Both the position numbers and the translations under genes were made by a program. Source: CAZQIC01 sp964593555 (GTDB lineage Bacteria; Bacteroidota; Bacteroidia; JAFLBG01). Taken from it: DNA of 26,693 nucleotides. The stretch covers positions 1 through 26,693 of the forward strand of contig CAZQIC010000060.1 in the NCBI GenBank assembly GCA_964593555.1, read 5' to 3'. Positions 15,759-24,073 of this stretch are shown here, in pieces. Below the pieces are notes generated by a model. That model did not search any database. It was not told the origin of the DNA and was given only the letters and a program-made list of their open reading frames with translations. The first letter of the stretch is position 1, and the number at the start of each line of letters is the position of its first letter.

Positions 15759-16025
15759 ATGAAAACACATAAATTAAATCTTGCCGAATTAAAGATCGAC
15801 AGCTTTGTTACTGAAATAACAAAAAAAGAAAATCAAACCATTGAAGGTGGTACAGATACAAGACTTATTGAAAGGATTTTATCTCCTTTGTTTTCTATGA
15901 AGCCTGATAGAACACAACCGCCTGTTCAGCCACCATCTCAATCCAAGGTTGCACCAAGAATTACTGGACCTTCCTATGGACAAACATTTTGTGGAGGCTG
16001 GCAATGTTTTATAATAGGACAGTGA
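15759..16025 (+). CDS. double-glycine leader peptide precursor B (RiPP-like)
   Basis: The product has 88 residues. Residues 1-31 form a leader clearly related to that of gene A: LNLAELKIDSFVT, then TIEGG at 27-31. Aligned with a one-residue shift, the Leu, Lys, Ser-Phe, Thr and Gly-Gly positions match. The predicted core of 57 residues is unlike that of A. It has a basic/hydrophobic start, a proline-rich middle (PPVQPPSQ), and only two Cys, both in the C-terminal TFCGGWQCFIIGQ. Both cores contain a CGG. I chose the ATG at 15759 because the preceding 21 in-frame residues overlap gene A and spoil the leader. The stop is 17 bp from the end of the convergent phosphatase gene, with no clear terminator between. 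Confidence 0.75.
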   Translation: MKTHKLNLAELKIDSFVTEITKKENQTIEGGTDTRLIERILSPLFSMKPDRTQPPVQPPSQSKVAPRITGPSYGQTFCGGWQCFIIGQ

Positions 16026-16042
16026 AAAATTAAAGTCGAAGC

Positions 16043-18061
16043 CTAACTGATTCTTACGCCAATTACCAACACATCGTCTATCTGGTCAAGATTTCCTTTC
16101 CAGTCTGCAAATGTTGTGAATAATTTTTCGTGTTGTGAGAGTATATTATCAGATTGAATAGAGAGAAGCAATTCCTTTAGCTGAGAATATTTAAACTTTT
16201 TTCCTTTTGGTCCGCCAAACTGATCTGCGTAACCGTCTGTAAAAATATAGAACGCACTCCCCTGTTCTAACTCAAAAGAGTGATTTGTAAACTCTTTTTC
16301 TTCTCCATAAGAAATCCCTACAGGCTGCGCATCGGCTTTCATTGCCGTGAGTTCTCCTTTACTCACGATCCACAATGGATTGTTTGCTCCTGCATATTCA
16401 AGTTTGTTTCCCTCGAGCATACACAAGGCAATATCCATCCCATCTTTATTTTCTCCTGTGGCTCCTGTTTGCTTTAATGATTTTACAATATCTTTCTTTA
16501 ACTCATCCAAAATTTTTGAAGGCTGAAGTATATTTTTATTATCCACTATCTCATGTAATAATGTATTGCTGATCATACTCATGAAAGCTCCCGGAACACC
16601 GTGTCCTGTGCAATCCACAGCTGCAATAAACTTTCTATTTCCCTTTTGTTTGAACCAATAAAAATCTCCACTTACAATATCACGAGGCTTAAATAATACA
16701 AATGAATCCGGAAAAGCTTTTTTAATTTCTGAAGACTCTGGCAAAATGGCCTTCTGAATAGTTTGCGCGTAGTTAATACTATCTGTTAATTCTTTGTTCT
16801 GATATTCTATTTTTTCTTTTTGTTCATACAGCAATTTATTCGCTTCCCTTTTTTCTTTATTCCTTTTGGATAGTGTATAAACAAAGAAGCCACCTATCAA
16901 ACATAAAATAGCAATAGCGTATATAGCGATTTGTTTTCGGCTTGATTCAGCTTCGAGTATTTCATTTTCTTGCTTCTGAGTTATTATTTTCGCCTTATTT
17001 TTTTCATTTTCTAACTTAGATTGAATAAGAGTAACTTGTTCCCGCTGATTATCATATAAAATGGTATCCTTTATCTCTGAATATCGCTTAAACCATTTGT
17101 ATGATTCTTCTGTTTGATTCATTTCCTTATAGACGTTAGATAGCCCAAAGTAGGCCTTCATTCGTTCACCTTTATACCCAAGCTTGTTAGCCACTATAAT
17201 CACTTTTTCAAAATAGTTTATAGCCTCTGGACATTTACGCTGACTCAATTTTATTGTACCAAGCAATTCGTATATCTCAGGTAAATCATATTCATCATGA
17301 ATTGCAAAACAAAGAGAAACTGCCTTTTTCAAAGAATCTTCAGCCTGTTCATATAATTTATGATGTTCAGTATATATTTTACCGAGCACTTTATAATTTT
17401 GGATCAGAAATAAAGCATTATCAAGCTTTCTGCTTATTTCCATCGCTTTGGATAAATAGCTTATTGCGCTATCATATTTTTCAAATACCACATACGATTG
17501 TGCAATATTACTATAGGCCGTAGAAAACTTACTTAACAAAGAATTCATTTCCTCATTCCTTTGTTTTTCGTCCTTAAATATTTTTTTTAAAATTCGTTGT
17601 TTTTCTTTTTCATATTGTTCTATACTTAATAAACTATAGTACAAACTGGTATCACGCTGTTGTAAATTATCATAAACTCGGGCCAGATTATTATATCCTA
17701 TACCAAGACCTAATGTATAATTCAACTCCTTATTGATTTCAATTTGTCTTAAGTGAGCTTCAATCGCAGCTGGATAATCACCCATATCAGTATAAATCGC
17801 ACCAATTGCATTGAGGGAATTTGATAGACCGTATTTGTAGTTTATTTTTTCTGCAAGATCTCTTGCTTGTAAACAATAATTTAACCCTTCTTGAAAATTG
17901 CCATAACTTACCTCCCAACCAAGAGATCTAAGCGTTTGTACTCGTATAGAATCGGGGAGATTAAGATTCAATTTGTTTCGTAAACTATCAATCAGATGTT
18001 GATCCTCAGAAAAGGAATTGAAAGAAAAAAGAATTAAAAAGAAGATGATTGTTTTTTTCAT
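16043..18061 (-). CDS. TPR-containing SpoIIE-type PP2C phosphatase
   Basis: A membrane-anchored serine phosphatase, likely of the kind that reverses phosphorylation of anti-sigma antagonists or similar partners. With the start at 18061 it has 672 residues. They comprise a signal peptide (1-18), a run of TPR-like helices (about 25-335) for sensing or binding in the periplasm, a coiled coil, a transmembrane span (about 377-398), a linker coiled coil, and the SpoIIE/PP2C domain (about 440-672). The domain has VSGDFYW near 463-469, VDCTGHGVPGAFMS near 482-495 and FTDGYADQFGG near 607-617, so metal-binding Asp residues are kept. Alternative starts are ATG at 18076, overlapping the icmF TGA as TGATG, and GTG at 18079. 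It is therefore probably co-transcribed with icmF. Confidence 0.88.
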   Translation of the reverse strand: MKKTIIFFLILFSFNSFSEDQHLIDSLRNKLNLNLPDSIRVQTLRSLGWEVSYGNFQEGLNYCLQARDLAEKINYKYGLSNSLNAIGAIYTDMGDYPAAIEAHLRQIEINKELNYTLGLGIGYNNLARVYDNLQQRDTSLYYSLLSIEQYEKEKQRILKKIFKDEKQRNEEMNSLLSKFSTAYSNIAQSYVVFEKYDSAISYLSKAMEISRKLDNALFLIQNYKVLGKIYTEHHKLYEQAEDSLKKAVSLCFAIHDEYDLPEIYELLGTIKLSQRKCPEAINYFEKVIIVANKLGYKGERMKAYFGLSNVYKEMNQTEESYKWFKRYSEIKDTILYDNQREQVTLIQSKLENEKNKAKIITQKQENEILEAESSRKQIAIYAIAILCLIGGFFVYTLSKRNKEKREANKLLYEQKEKIEYQNKELTDSINYAQTIQKAILPESSEIKKAFPDSFVLFKPRDIVSGDFYWFKQKGNRKFIAAVDCTGHGVPGAFMSMISNTLLHEIVDNKNILQPSKILDELKKDIVKSLKQTGATGENKDGMDIALCMLEGNKLEYAGANNPLWIVSKGELTAMKADAQPVGISYGEEKEFTNHSFELEQGSAFYIFTDGYADQFGGPKGKKFKYSQLKELLLSIQSDNILSQHEKLFTTFADWKGNLDQIDDVLVIGVRIS

Positions 18062-18075
18062 GCGACCAATCACCA

Positions 18076-21000
18076 TCACATATTTCTCCGATACTGCCCG
18101 CCAACTTCAAATAAGGCTGCGGTTATTTGTCCTAGAGAACAATGTTTGGCGGTTTCCATTAAGCCATTAAAAATGTTTTCATTTTTAATGGCTGCCTCTT
18201 GTAATTCTCTTAACATAGTGGCAGACAAATCAGGATTTTTGCCATGCAGTTGTTCCAACATGGTTATCTGGTATTCTTTTTCTTCGGTAGTCGCTCGTAT
18301 TACTTCCTGCGGGATAACCGTTGGCGAACCTTTAGATGATAAAAAAGTATTTACACCAATGATCGGAAATTCACCTGTATGTTTTAACGTTTCATAATAC
18401 AAACTTTCTTCCTGTATCTTTCCACGCTGGTACATGGTTTCCATCGCACCCAATACCCCTCCTCTTTCAGTTATCCTGTCAAATTCTATAAGCACAGCTT
18501 CTTCAACCAATTCAGTAAGCTCTTCAATGATGAATGAACCCTGTAAAGGATTTTCATTTTTTGCTAATCCTAATTCTTTGTTAATGATCAACTGTATAGC
18601 CATTGCTCTTCTTACACTTTCTTCTGTTGGTGTTGTAATGGCTTCGTCATATGCATTTGTATGCAATGAATTACAGTTATCATAAATTGCATACAAAGCT
18701 TGTAATGTAGTACGGATATCATTAAAATCTATTTCCTGCGCGTGTAACGAACGGCCTGATGTTTGAATATGATACTTCAACATTTGCGAACGCTCATTGG
18801 CTTTGTATTTATTTTTCATTGCCTTTGCCCATATGCGACGTGCTACACGGCCGATCACCGCGTACTCCGGATCAATACCATTTGAGAAAAAGAAAGAAAG
18901 ATTTGGCGCAAATTTATTAATGTCCATTCCCCTGCTCAGATAATACTCCACGTAAGTAAAACCGTTAGCCAAAGTAAAAGCAAGTTGTGTAATAGGATTA
19001 GCACCCGCTTCTGCAATATGATAACCACTGATAGATACAGAATAAAAATTCCTTATATCCTTCTCAATAAAATATTGTTGAACATCACCCATTAGGCGCA
19101 ATGCAAACTCTGTAGAAAAAATACATGTGTTTTGTGCCTGGTCCTCTTTTAAAATATCTGCCTGAACAGTACCACGCACGGCTTTTAATGTATCTGTTTT
19201 TATTTTTTCATATACATCTTTTGGTAATACCTGGTCACCGGTAACACCTAATAACATTAAACCAAGCCCATCGTTGCCTTTCGGAAGACCACCCTGGTAT
19301 TGCGGACGCTTTACCCAACCCTCCTTATAAATTTCATTTATTCTTTTCTCTATCTCTTTCTCCAACCCATTTGCTTTTATATATATTTCACATTGCTGAT
19401 CAATAGCGGCGTTCATAAAAAAAGCGGTCAACATCGCAGCAGGTCCATTTATGGTCATAGACACCGATGTCTTTGGATCGGCAAGATTAAATCCCGAGTA
19501 TAATTTTTTAGCATCGTCCAAACAGCAAATCGAAACTCCTGAGTTGCCAATTTTACCATAAATATCCGGCCTGTGTTCCGGATCTCTTCCGTAAAGTGTA
19601 ACGCTATCAAATGCTGTTGAAAGTCTTTTCGCATCCATTCCTAATGATACGTAATGGAAACGCCTGTTCGTACGTTCCGGCCCGCCTTCACCGGCAAACA
19701 TACGTGTTGGATCTTCTCCTTCTCTTTTGAAGGGAAAAACTCCTGCGGTATACGGAAATTCTCCTGGAACATTTTCCTGCAAGTTCCATCTTAAAATATC
19801 GGCCCAGCCTTTAAAATGAGGAACAGCTACTTTGGGAATTTTTGTATGCGATAGGCTTTCACTAGAGGTTTTGATTTTTAGTTCCTTGTCTCTTACTTTA
19901 TAAATATAAAACTCTCCCTTATAATTTTCAGTTTTCTTTTCCCAGTCCTGCAATATTTTTTTACAAAAACCATCGAACTTTAACTCTGTATCCGAATATA
20001 GTTCCTGCAATTTTTTTATTAACCTGTCCTTGTCTTCTACTTTGGAAGTGTTGAGTTGTTGAATTGTAGAGTTAAGTGAATAGAGTTTATCTGCAATTTC
20101 ACATTGCACATTTACCCATTGGTCATAACTTCTGTTATTCTCCGATATCTCGCTCAGATAGCGGGTTCTGGCAGGCGGTATAATAAATACCTTCTCAGAC
20201 ATTTCATCGCTCGCGGTTAAGTTCGATTTAAAAATATCACCAAATTTTTCCGCAACTTTTCCCATAACAGCTTTATACAGCCTGTTCATTCCCGGATCAT
20301 TGAATTGAGAAGCAATAGTACCAAATACAGGAATCTTATCATCATTCACATCCCATAACTGACGATTACGCTTGTACTGTTTTTTTACATCACGAATAGC
20401 ATCCAATGCACCTCGTTTGTCAGATTTGTTGAGCGCAACAATATCCGCAAAATCTAGCATGTCTATTTTTTCCAATTGCGTTGCTGCTCCATACTCGGGA
20501 GTCATCACATACAACGAAACATCACTGTGGTCTAAAATTTCCGTATCGCTCTGCCCTATTCCACTTGTTTCAAGAATAATCAAATCATAAGCAGCAGCCT
20601 TTAATACATTCACCGCCTCCTGCACATATTTTGACAGAGCCAAATTACTTTGCCGCGTTGCCAATGAACGCATGTAAACCCTGTCATTACTTATAGAGTT
20701 CATACGAATACGATCACCTAACAATGCTCCGCCTGTTTTTCTTTTCGATGGGTCGACAGAAACAATTGCAATTGTTTTGTCTTTGAAGTCGACTAAAAAT
20801 CTTCTTACCAATTCATCCACAAGAGAAGACTTACCTGCACCACCCGTACCGGTAATACCCATTACAGGAATTTGTTTATTCTGCCTAGCAAGCGATTCAA
20901 CTTCGTTATTTATTTTTTTAAATTCTTCCGGAAAATTCTCAGCAGAAGAAATAATTCTTGCAATGGATTTTATATCCTTTTTGCCTAGTGATTTTATTTC

Positions 21001-21465
21001 ACCATTAACATTTTGTCCGCTCGGAAAGTCGCACTTCTGGAGCATATCATTTATCATGCCCTGCAGGCCCATTGAGCGGCCATCATCAGGAGAATAAATT
21101 CTTCCTATACCATGTTTATGCAACTCTTCAATTTCTGTCGGTAAAATAGTTCCCCCGCCTCCGCCAAAAATTTTAATATGTCCGCAGCCATTTTCCTTCA
21201 ACAGGTCATACATGTATTTAAAGTATTCCATGTGCCCGCCCTGGTATGAGGTAATGGCAATGGCCTGTGCATCTTCCTGGATAGCGCAATCAACGATCTC
21301 TTTCACGGAACGGTCATGGCCAAGATGAATAACTTCTGCCCCGCTGGCCTGGATGATGCGGCGCATGATGTTTATAGCGGCATCATGCCCATCAAATAGT
21401 GATGCAGCAGTAACTATTCGTATTTTATTTTTAGGCTGGTAAATTGATGTTGTTGGGATATTCAT
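18076..21465 (-). CDS. icmF: fused isobutyryl-CoA mutase (IcmF)
   Basis: IcmF is a coenzyme B12-dependent mutase that interconverts isobutyryl-CoA and n-butyryl-CoA, fused to its own G-protein chaperone. All parts are present in 1129 residues. They are a B12-binding domain (about 14-145) with DGHDAA at 25-30 and ligand His27; a MeaB-like GTPase (about 195-415) with GTGGAGKS at 206-213 and NKSD at 346-349; a helical linker; and the substrate-binding mutase barrel (about 545-1129). Phe590 (in RMFAGEG) and Gln778 (in DQAQNT) occupy the places where methylmalonyl-CoA mutase has Tyr and Arg, which supports an isobutyryl-type substrate. It acts in the cytosol, probably in branched acyl-CoA metabolism. 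The ATG at 21465 begins 160 bp from the divergent VanW gene. Confidence 0.93.
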   Translation of the reverse strand: MNIPTTSIYQPKNKIRIVTAASLFDGHDAAINIMRRIIQASGAEVIHLGHDRSVKEIVDCAIQEDAQAIAITSYQGGHMEYFKYMYDLLKENGCGHIKIFGGGGGTILPTEIEELHKHGIGRIYSPDDGRSMGLQGMINDMLQKCDFPSGQNVNGEIKSLGKKDIKSIARIISSAENFPEEFKKINNEVESLARQNKQIPVMGITGTGGAGKSSLVDELVRRFLVDFKDKTIAIVSVDPSKRKTGGALLGDRIRMNSISNDRVYMRSLATRQSNLALSKYVQEAVNVLKAAAYDLIILETSGIGQSDTEILDHSDVSLYVMTPEYGAATQLEKIDMLDFADIVALNKSDKRGALDAIRDVKKQYKRNRQLWDVNDDKIPVFGTIASQFNDPGMNRLYKAVMGKVAEKFGDIFKSNLTASDEMSEKVFIIPPARTRYLSEISENNRSYDQWVNVQCEIADKLYSLNSTIQQLNTSKVEDKDRLIKKLQELYSDTELKFDGFCKKILQDWEKKTENYKGEFYIYKVRDKELKIKTSSESLSHTKIPKVAVPHFKGWADILRWNLQENVPGEFPYTAGVFPFKREGEDPTRMFAGEGGPERTNRRFHYVSLGMDAKRLSTAFDSVTLYGRDPEHRPDIYGKIGNSGVSICCLDDAKKLYSGFNLADPKTSVSMTINGPAAMLTAFFMNAAIDQQCEIYIKANGLEKEIEKRINEIYKEGWVKRPQYQGGLPKGNDGLGLMLLGVTGDQVLPKDVYEKIKTDTLKAVRGTVQADILKEDQAQNTCIFSTEFALRLMGDVQQYFIEKDIRNFYSVSISGYHIAEAGANPITQLAFTLANGFTYVEYYLSRGMDINKFAPNLSFFFSNGIDPEYAVIGRVARRIWAKAMKNKYKANERSQMLKYHIQTSGRSLHAQEIDFNDIRTTLQALYAIYDNCNSLHTNAYDEAITTPTEESVRRAMAIQLIINKELGLAKNENPLQGSFIIEELTELVEEAVLIEFDRITERGGVLGAMETMYQRGKIQEESLYYETLKHTGEFPIIGVNTFLSSKGSPTVIPQEVIRATTEEKEYQITMLEQLHGKNPDLSATMLRELQEAAIKNENIFNGLMETAKHCSLGQITAALFEVGGQYRRNM

Positions 21466-21570
21466 CTTACGTAATTTCTAACACACCTAAATTTACACTT
21501 TTTTAGGCTTTTAAAGGTGTTTTTATTAAAAAAATGAGATTACTACAGGTCAATCCGTTTGCTTTGAAGA

Positions 21571-21578
21571 TAGCTTTG
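21571..21578 (+). promoter_or_regulatory. possible -7 box of the VanW-LdtYkuD operon
   Basis: TAGCTTTG matches the Bacteroidota -7 consensus TAnnTTTG exactly and lies 46 bases ahead of the VanW start codon. No TTG/TTTG is present 19-21 bases upstream; the nearest TTTG (21558-21561) is only 9 bases away. It is therefore a half-matched promoter at best. Confidence 0.3.
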
Positions 21579-21624
21579 CTCTACTTTTATAAAGGCCGTA
21601 TTTATTTAATCATTTTATCCTAAA

Positions 21625-22449
21625 ATGAAACAAAGAAAATTACTAAGTCAACGTCACCCATTTTTATATTTTATTGCGATTTGGGCAAGACGCATTAACC
21701 GCTATTTCGATTGGTACCTAGGAAGTGTAAAATACGTAAGCCAAAGAACACAAGGCAAGTTGCCGTTTAGAATAAAAAAACACCAATCCGTTTTATTGAA
21801 AAAGCTTGGCAATAGTGATATGCAATTACAAGTTAATAAAGTGACCAACATAAAAATTGCAATTAAAAATATTGACGGTATTATAATTAAACCGGGAGAA
21901 ACATTTTCTTTTTGCAAACTGGTAGGCTTACCAACAAAACAAAAGGGTTATTTACATGGTATGGAATTAACTTTCGGTGAAGCAAGACCAGGAATTGGTG
22001 GTGGTATTTGTCAAATTTCAAATCTTATTCATTGGTTAGTTATCCACAGTCCCCTAACAGTTATAGAACGTTATCACCATTCTTTTGACCCCTTTCCGGA
22101 CGATGGAAGAGTTTTACCATTTGGCAGTGGAGCAACAGTTTTTTATAATTATCGTGACTATCAATTTACTAATAATACCAACTATACTTTTCAAATATAT
22201 TTATGGTTGACAGATAAATGTTTAGATGGGGAATTAAGAATTGACACAGAACTGGACTACAACTATCATGTGTTTGAAAAGGAACATGTGTTTATGAAAA
22301 TAGACGGGAAGTTTTACAGAAGAAATGAAATCTGGAGAAATAAAACCATGAAGTTTCAAAGCGGAAAGATTACTGACTCGGAATTAATTACAAAGAATTT
22401 TGCCCGAGTGACTTATATACCTGATAATTTCATAGAAGAAAAACAATGA
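21625..22449 (+). CDS. VanW family protein
   Basis: A 274-residue protein with a VanW domain. The domain runs from about residue 68 (VNKVTNIKIAI) through KPGETFSFCKLVG (89-101) and the glycine-rich GIGGGICQISN (123-133) to HHSFDPFPDDGRVLPFG (151-167). VanW was first named from vancomycin-resistance clusters, but its biochemical role is unknown; it is thought to act in the cell envelope. The N-terminus is basic and aromatic (HPFLYFIAIWARR) without a clear signal peptide. The C-terminal part holds lysine-rich strands. It overlaps the L,D-transpeptidase gene by ATGA, so a joint function at peptidoglycan is likely. Presence of the gene says nothing about glycopeptide resistance, since no vanA/vanH/vanX-like gene is nearby. 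Confidence 0.88.
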   Translation: MKQRKLLSQRHPFLYFIAIWARRINRYFDWYLGSVKYVSQRTQGKLPFRIKKHQSVLLKKLGNSDMQLQVNKVTNIKIAIKNIDGIIIKPGETFSFCKLVGLPTKQKGYLHGMELTFGEARPGIGGGICQISNLIHWLVIHSPLTVIERYHHSFDPFPDDGRVLPFGSGATVFYNYRDYQFTNNTNYTFQIYLWLTDKCLDGELRIDTELDYNYHVFEKEHVFMKIDGKFYRRNEIWRNKTMKFQSGKITDSELITKNFARVTYIPDNFIEEKQ

Positions 22450-22964
22450 TAAAAAAAGCAGTTGTCCGGGTTTGTATTCTATTGCTAATTACATTAGTCG
22501 CTTATTATTTTTATCCTGAGGAAAAATTGCCTCCAGATATTAAAATCAACGCTTTGGTTGTACTCAAATCTAAAAGACAATTACTTGCCTATAGCAATGG
22601 AAAATTGATTAAGACCTATAAAATTTCATTGGGACGAACTCCTGTTGGAGACAAAGAATATCAAGGTGATGGAAAAACACCGGAAGGAATTTATTGTATC
22701 AATGATAAAAATCCCAACAGCAGCTGTTATATGAATCTGGGCGTTTCATATCCCGACCAGCAAGATATTGAGCGCTGCAAAAAAACAAACAAGCATACCG
22801 GAGGAGATATAAAAATTCATGGACTTCTTAACGGCCAGGGATATATTGGTAAATTTCACCGTTGGTATGATTGGACCGCAGGATGCATAGCGGTTACCAA
22901 TGATGAAGTTGAAGAATTATACAATGCTGTTGAGATTGGAGCTAAAATCGAGATCAAACCATAG
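22446..22964 (+). CDS. L,D-transpeptidase (YkuD domain)
   Basis: YkuD enzymes use a catalytic cysteine to make 3-3 peptidoglycan cross-links or to attach proteins to peptidoglycan. The 172-residue protein has an N-terminal hydrophobic anchor (about residues 4-22) and a compact catalytic domain (about 34-171). It starts with LVVLKSKRQLLAYSNGKL and contains GDGKTPEGIY at 74-83. The active site is visible: IHG with His125 and TAGC with Cys147, in the usual H...(S/T)xGC arrangement. The Arg often found just after the Cys is replaced by IAV. It is a short, stand-alone periplasmic form without peptidoglycan-binding repeats. It overlaps the VanW gene by four bases. Confidence 0.92.
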   Translation: MIKKAVVRVCILLLITLVAYYFYPEEKLPPDIKINALVVLKSKRQLLAYSNGKLIKTYKISLGRTPVGDKEYQGDGKTPEGIYCINDKNPNSSCYMNLGVSYPDQQDIERCKKTNKHTGGDIKIHGLLNGQGYIGKFHRWYDWTAGCIAVTNDEVEELYNAVEIGAKIEIKP

Positions 22965-23012
22965 TATGATTATTGGCGAACTAAAATCCAAATATCATTT
23001 ATCTTTACTCAT

Positions 23013-23999
23013 ATGAGAATCCGGTTCCATCATTTTATTGTATTCACATTTATTGCAGGTATTCTTAATGCTCAAAGAGTAAGTACAACTATCAAAGCGC
23101 CTTTACCTGTAAAAGTAAATGCACAAGCAACAGTAATGGAGGCTCCGGATGGTGCAGTGATGGACACTTTGAAAAAAATCACATCCCTTACAGTTTACGA
23201 AACAAGCGGTAATTGGGCGCATTGTATTTATGGTGAACGCAATGGATGGATAAACATGAAATACATTCCGGGATTTACACTCATTGCACATAATTTTATT
23301 CCCGGTTATAATGGAGGGTTAATAAAAGTAGATGCGAACTGTACCGCAAACCCCGCCGACAGAAAAATTATCTATTACCAAGAGCATGAACAATTCAGTG
23401 GCAAATCATTATTTACATTTTCTGAATTTGGACTTACTGAGAACGATACAATTCCCTATTGGATATTTTATACCGGCAATGCAGAATATCCATATATGCT
23501 ATTGTTTGGCGGTCATGCCGGTGATATGCATCATGAAGTGCCTATCGTGTCATTGTTTGGAGCTGAAAGTATTTTAACATGGTATCCTAACGCAGGAAAC
23601 AGAATGACATCTGAGTTTATTGGAATAAATAATAATATGCCCGTGATCCGTGAAGCATACTATTGCATGATACCGATAAATACTCAATTAAAAATAGATG
23701 ATGGAAAGATAAAAAGAGTAAAAGGAGTCTTTGATAAAAAAATGTATAACAAGGAAACCTCTGGTGACTTGATATTAAATGCACAAATTATACTTTACAA
23801 AACATCGGATGGTAATGGTATTGCAGGAAAAGGAAAAGTTGGTTGGAAATATGAAACTCTCGAACTTTTAGAAGCCGACTTTACAACAGATATGATCAAA
23901 ATCAGACTGAATGGATCGCTTGAAGGCTGGCTTAAAAAAAAGGAATTTATAACTGCATTTCCTGCATTTTATAGTATCGCTTGCTGCGGATGCGGGTAA
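23013..23999 (+). CDS. secreted SH3-like domain protein, function unknown
   Basis: The 328-residue protein has a signal peptide (cleavage near residue 20, LNA-QR). A bacterial SH3-like domain follows at about 31-86: ATVMEAPDGAVMDTLKKITSLTVYE, then GNWAHCIYGERNGWINMKYI, the typical strand pattern ending in GW-N. A second SH3-like segment may lie near 290-315, where SLEGWLKKKEF repeats the GW motif. The region between has no family I recognise. The extreme C-terminus is hydrophobic with three cysteines (IACCGCG), which is unusual. SH3-like domains often bind peptidoglycan, which would suit the neighbouring L,D-transpeptidase and VanW genes 48 bp upstream, but a shared transcript is not demonstrated. 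Confidence 0.7.
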   Translation: MRIRFHHFIVFTFIAGILNAQRVSTTIKAPLPVKVNAQATVMEAPDGAVMDTLKKITSLTVYETSGNWAHCIYGERNGWINMKYIPGFTLIAHNFIPGYNGGLIKVDANCTANPADRKIIYYQEHEQFSGKSLFTFSEFGLTENDTIPYWIFYTGNAEYPYMLLFGGHAGDMHHEVPIVSLFGAESILTWYPNAGNRMTSEFIGINNNMPVIREAYYCMIPINTQLKIDDGKIKRVKGVFDKKMYNKETSGDLILNAQIILYKTSDGNGIAGKGKVGWKYETLELLEADFTTDMIKIRLNGSLEGWLKKKEFITAFPAFYSIACCGCG

Positions 24000-24073
24000 G
24001 GAAGTTAGAAGTAATAAATCAAATTTTCTAAAACTACAACCGACAACTCTCTTCCTAACTCCTAAATATCAAA

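Noticed and set aside
18076..21465. Methylmalonyl-CoA mutase
   Set aside because: The domain order (B12 domain, G protein, mutase barrel in one chain) and Phe590/Gln778 fit IcmF, not the methylmalonyl enzyme.
21625..22449. Vancomycin-resistance cluster because of VanW
   Set aside because: No ligase, dehydrogenase, dipeptidase or VanRS-like gene is near, and VanW occurs widely outside resistance clusters.
24000..24073. Terminator between the convergent SH3-like and CHU_C genes
   Set aside because: GGAAGTTAG and CTAACTCC pair only with a bulge and enclose a loop of about 45 bases, with no T-run; too weak to call.
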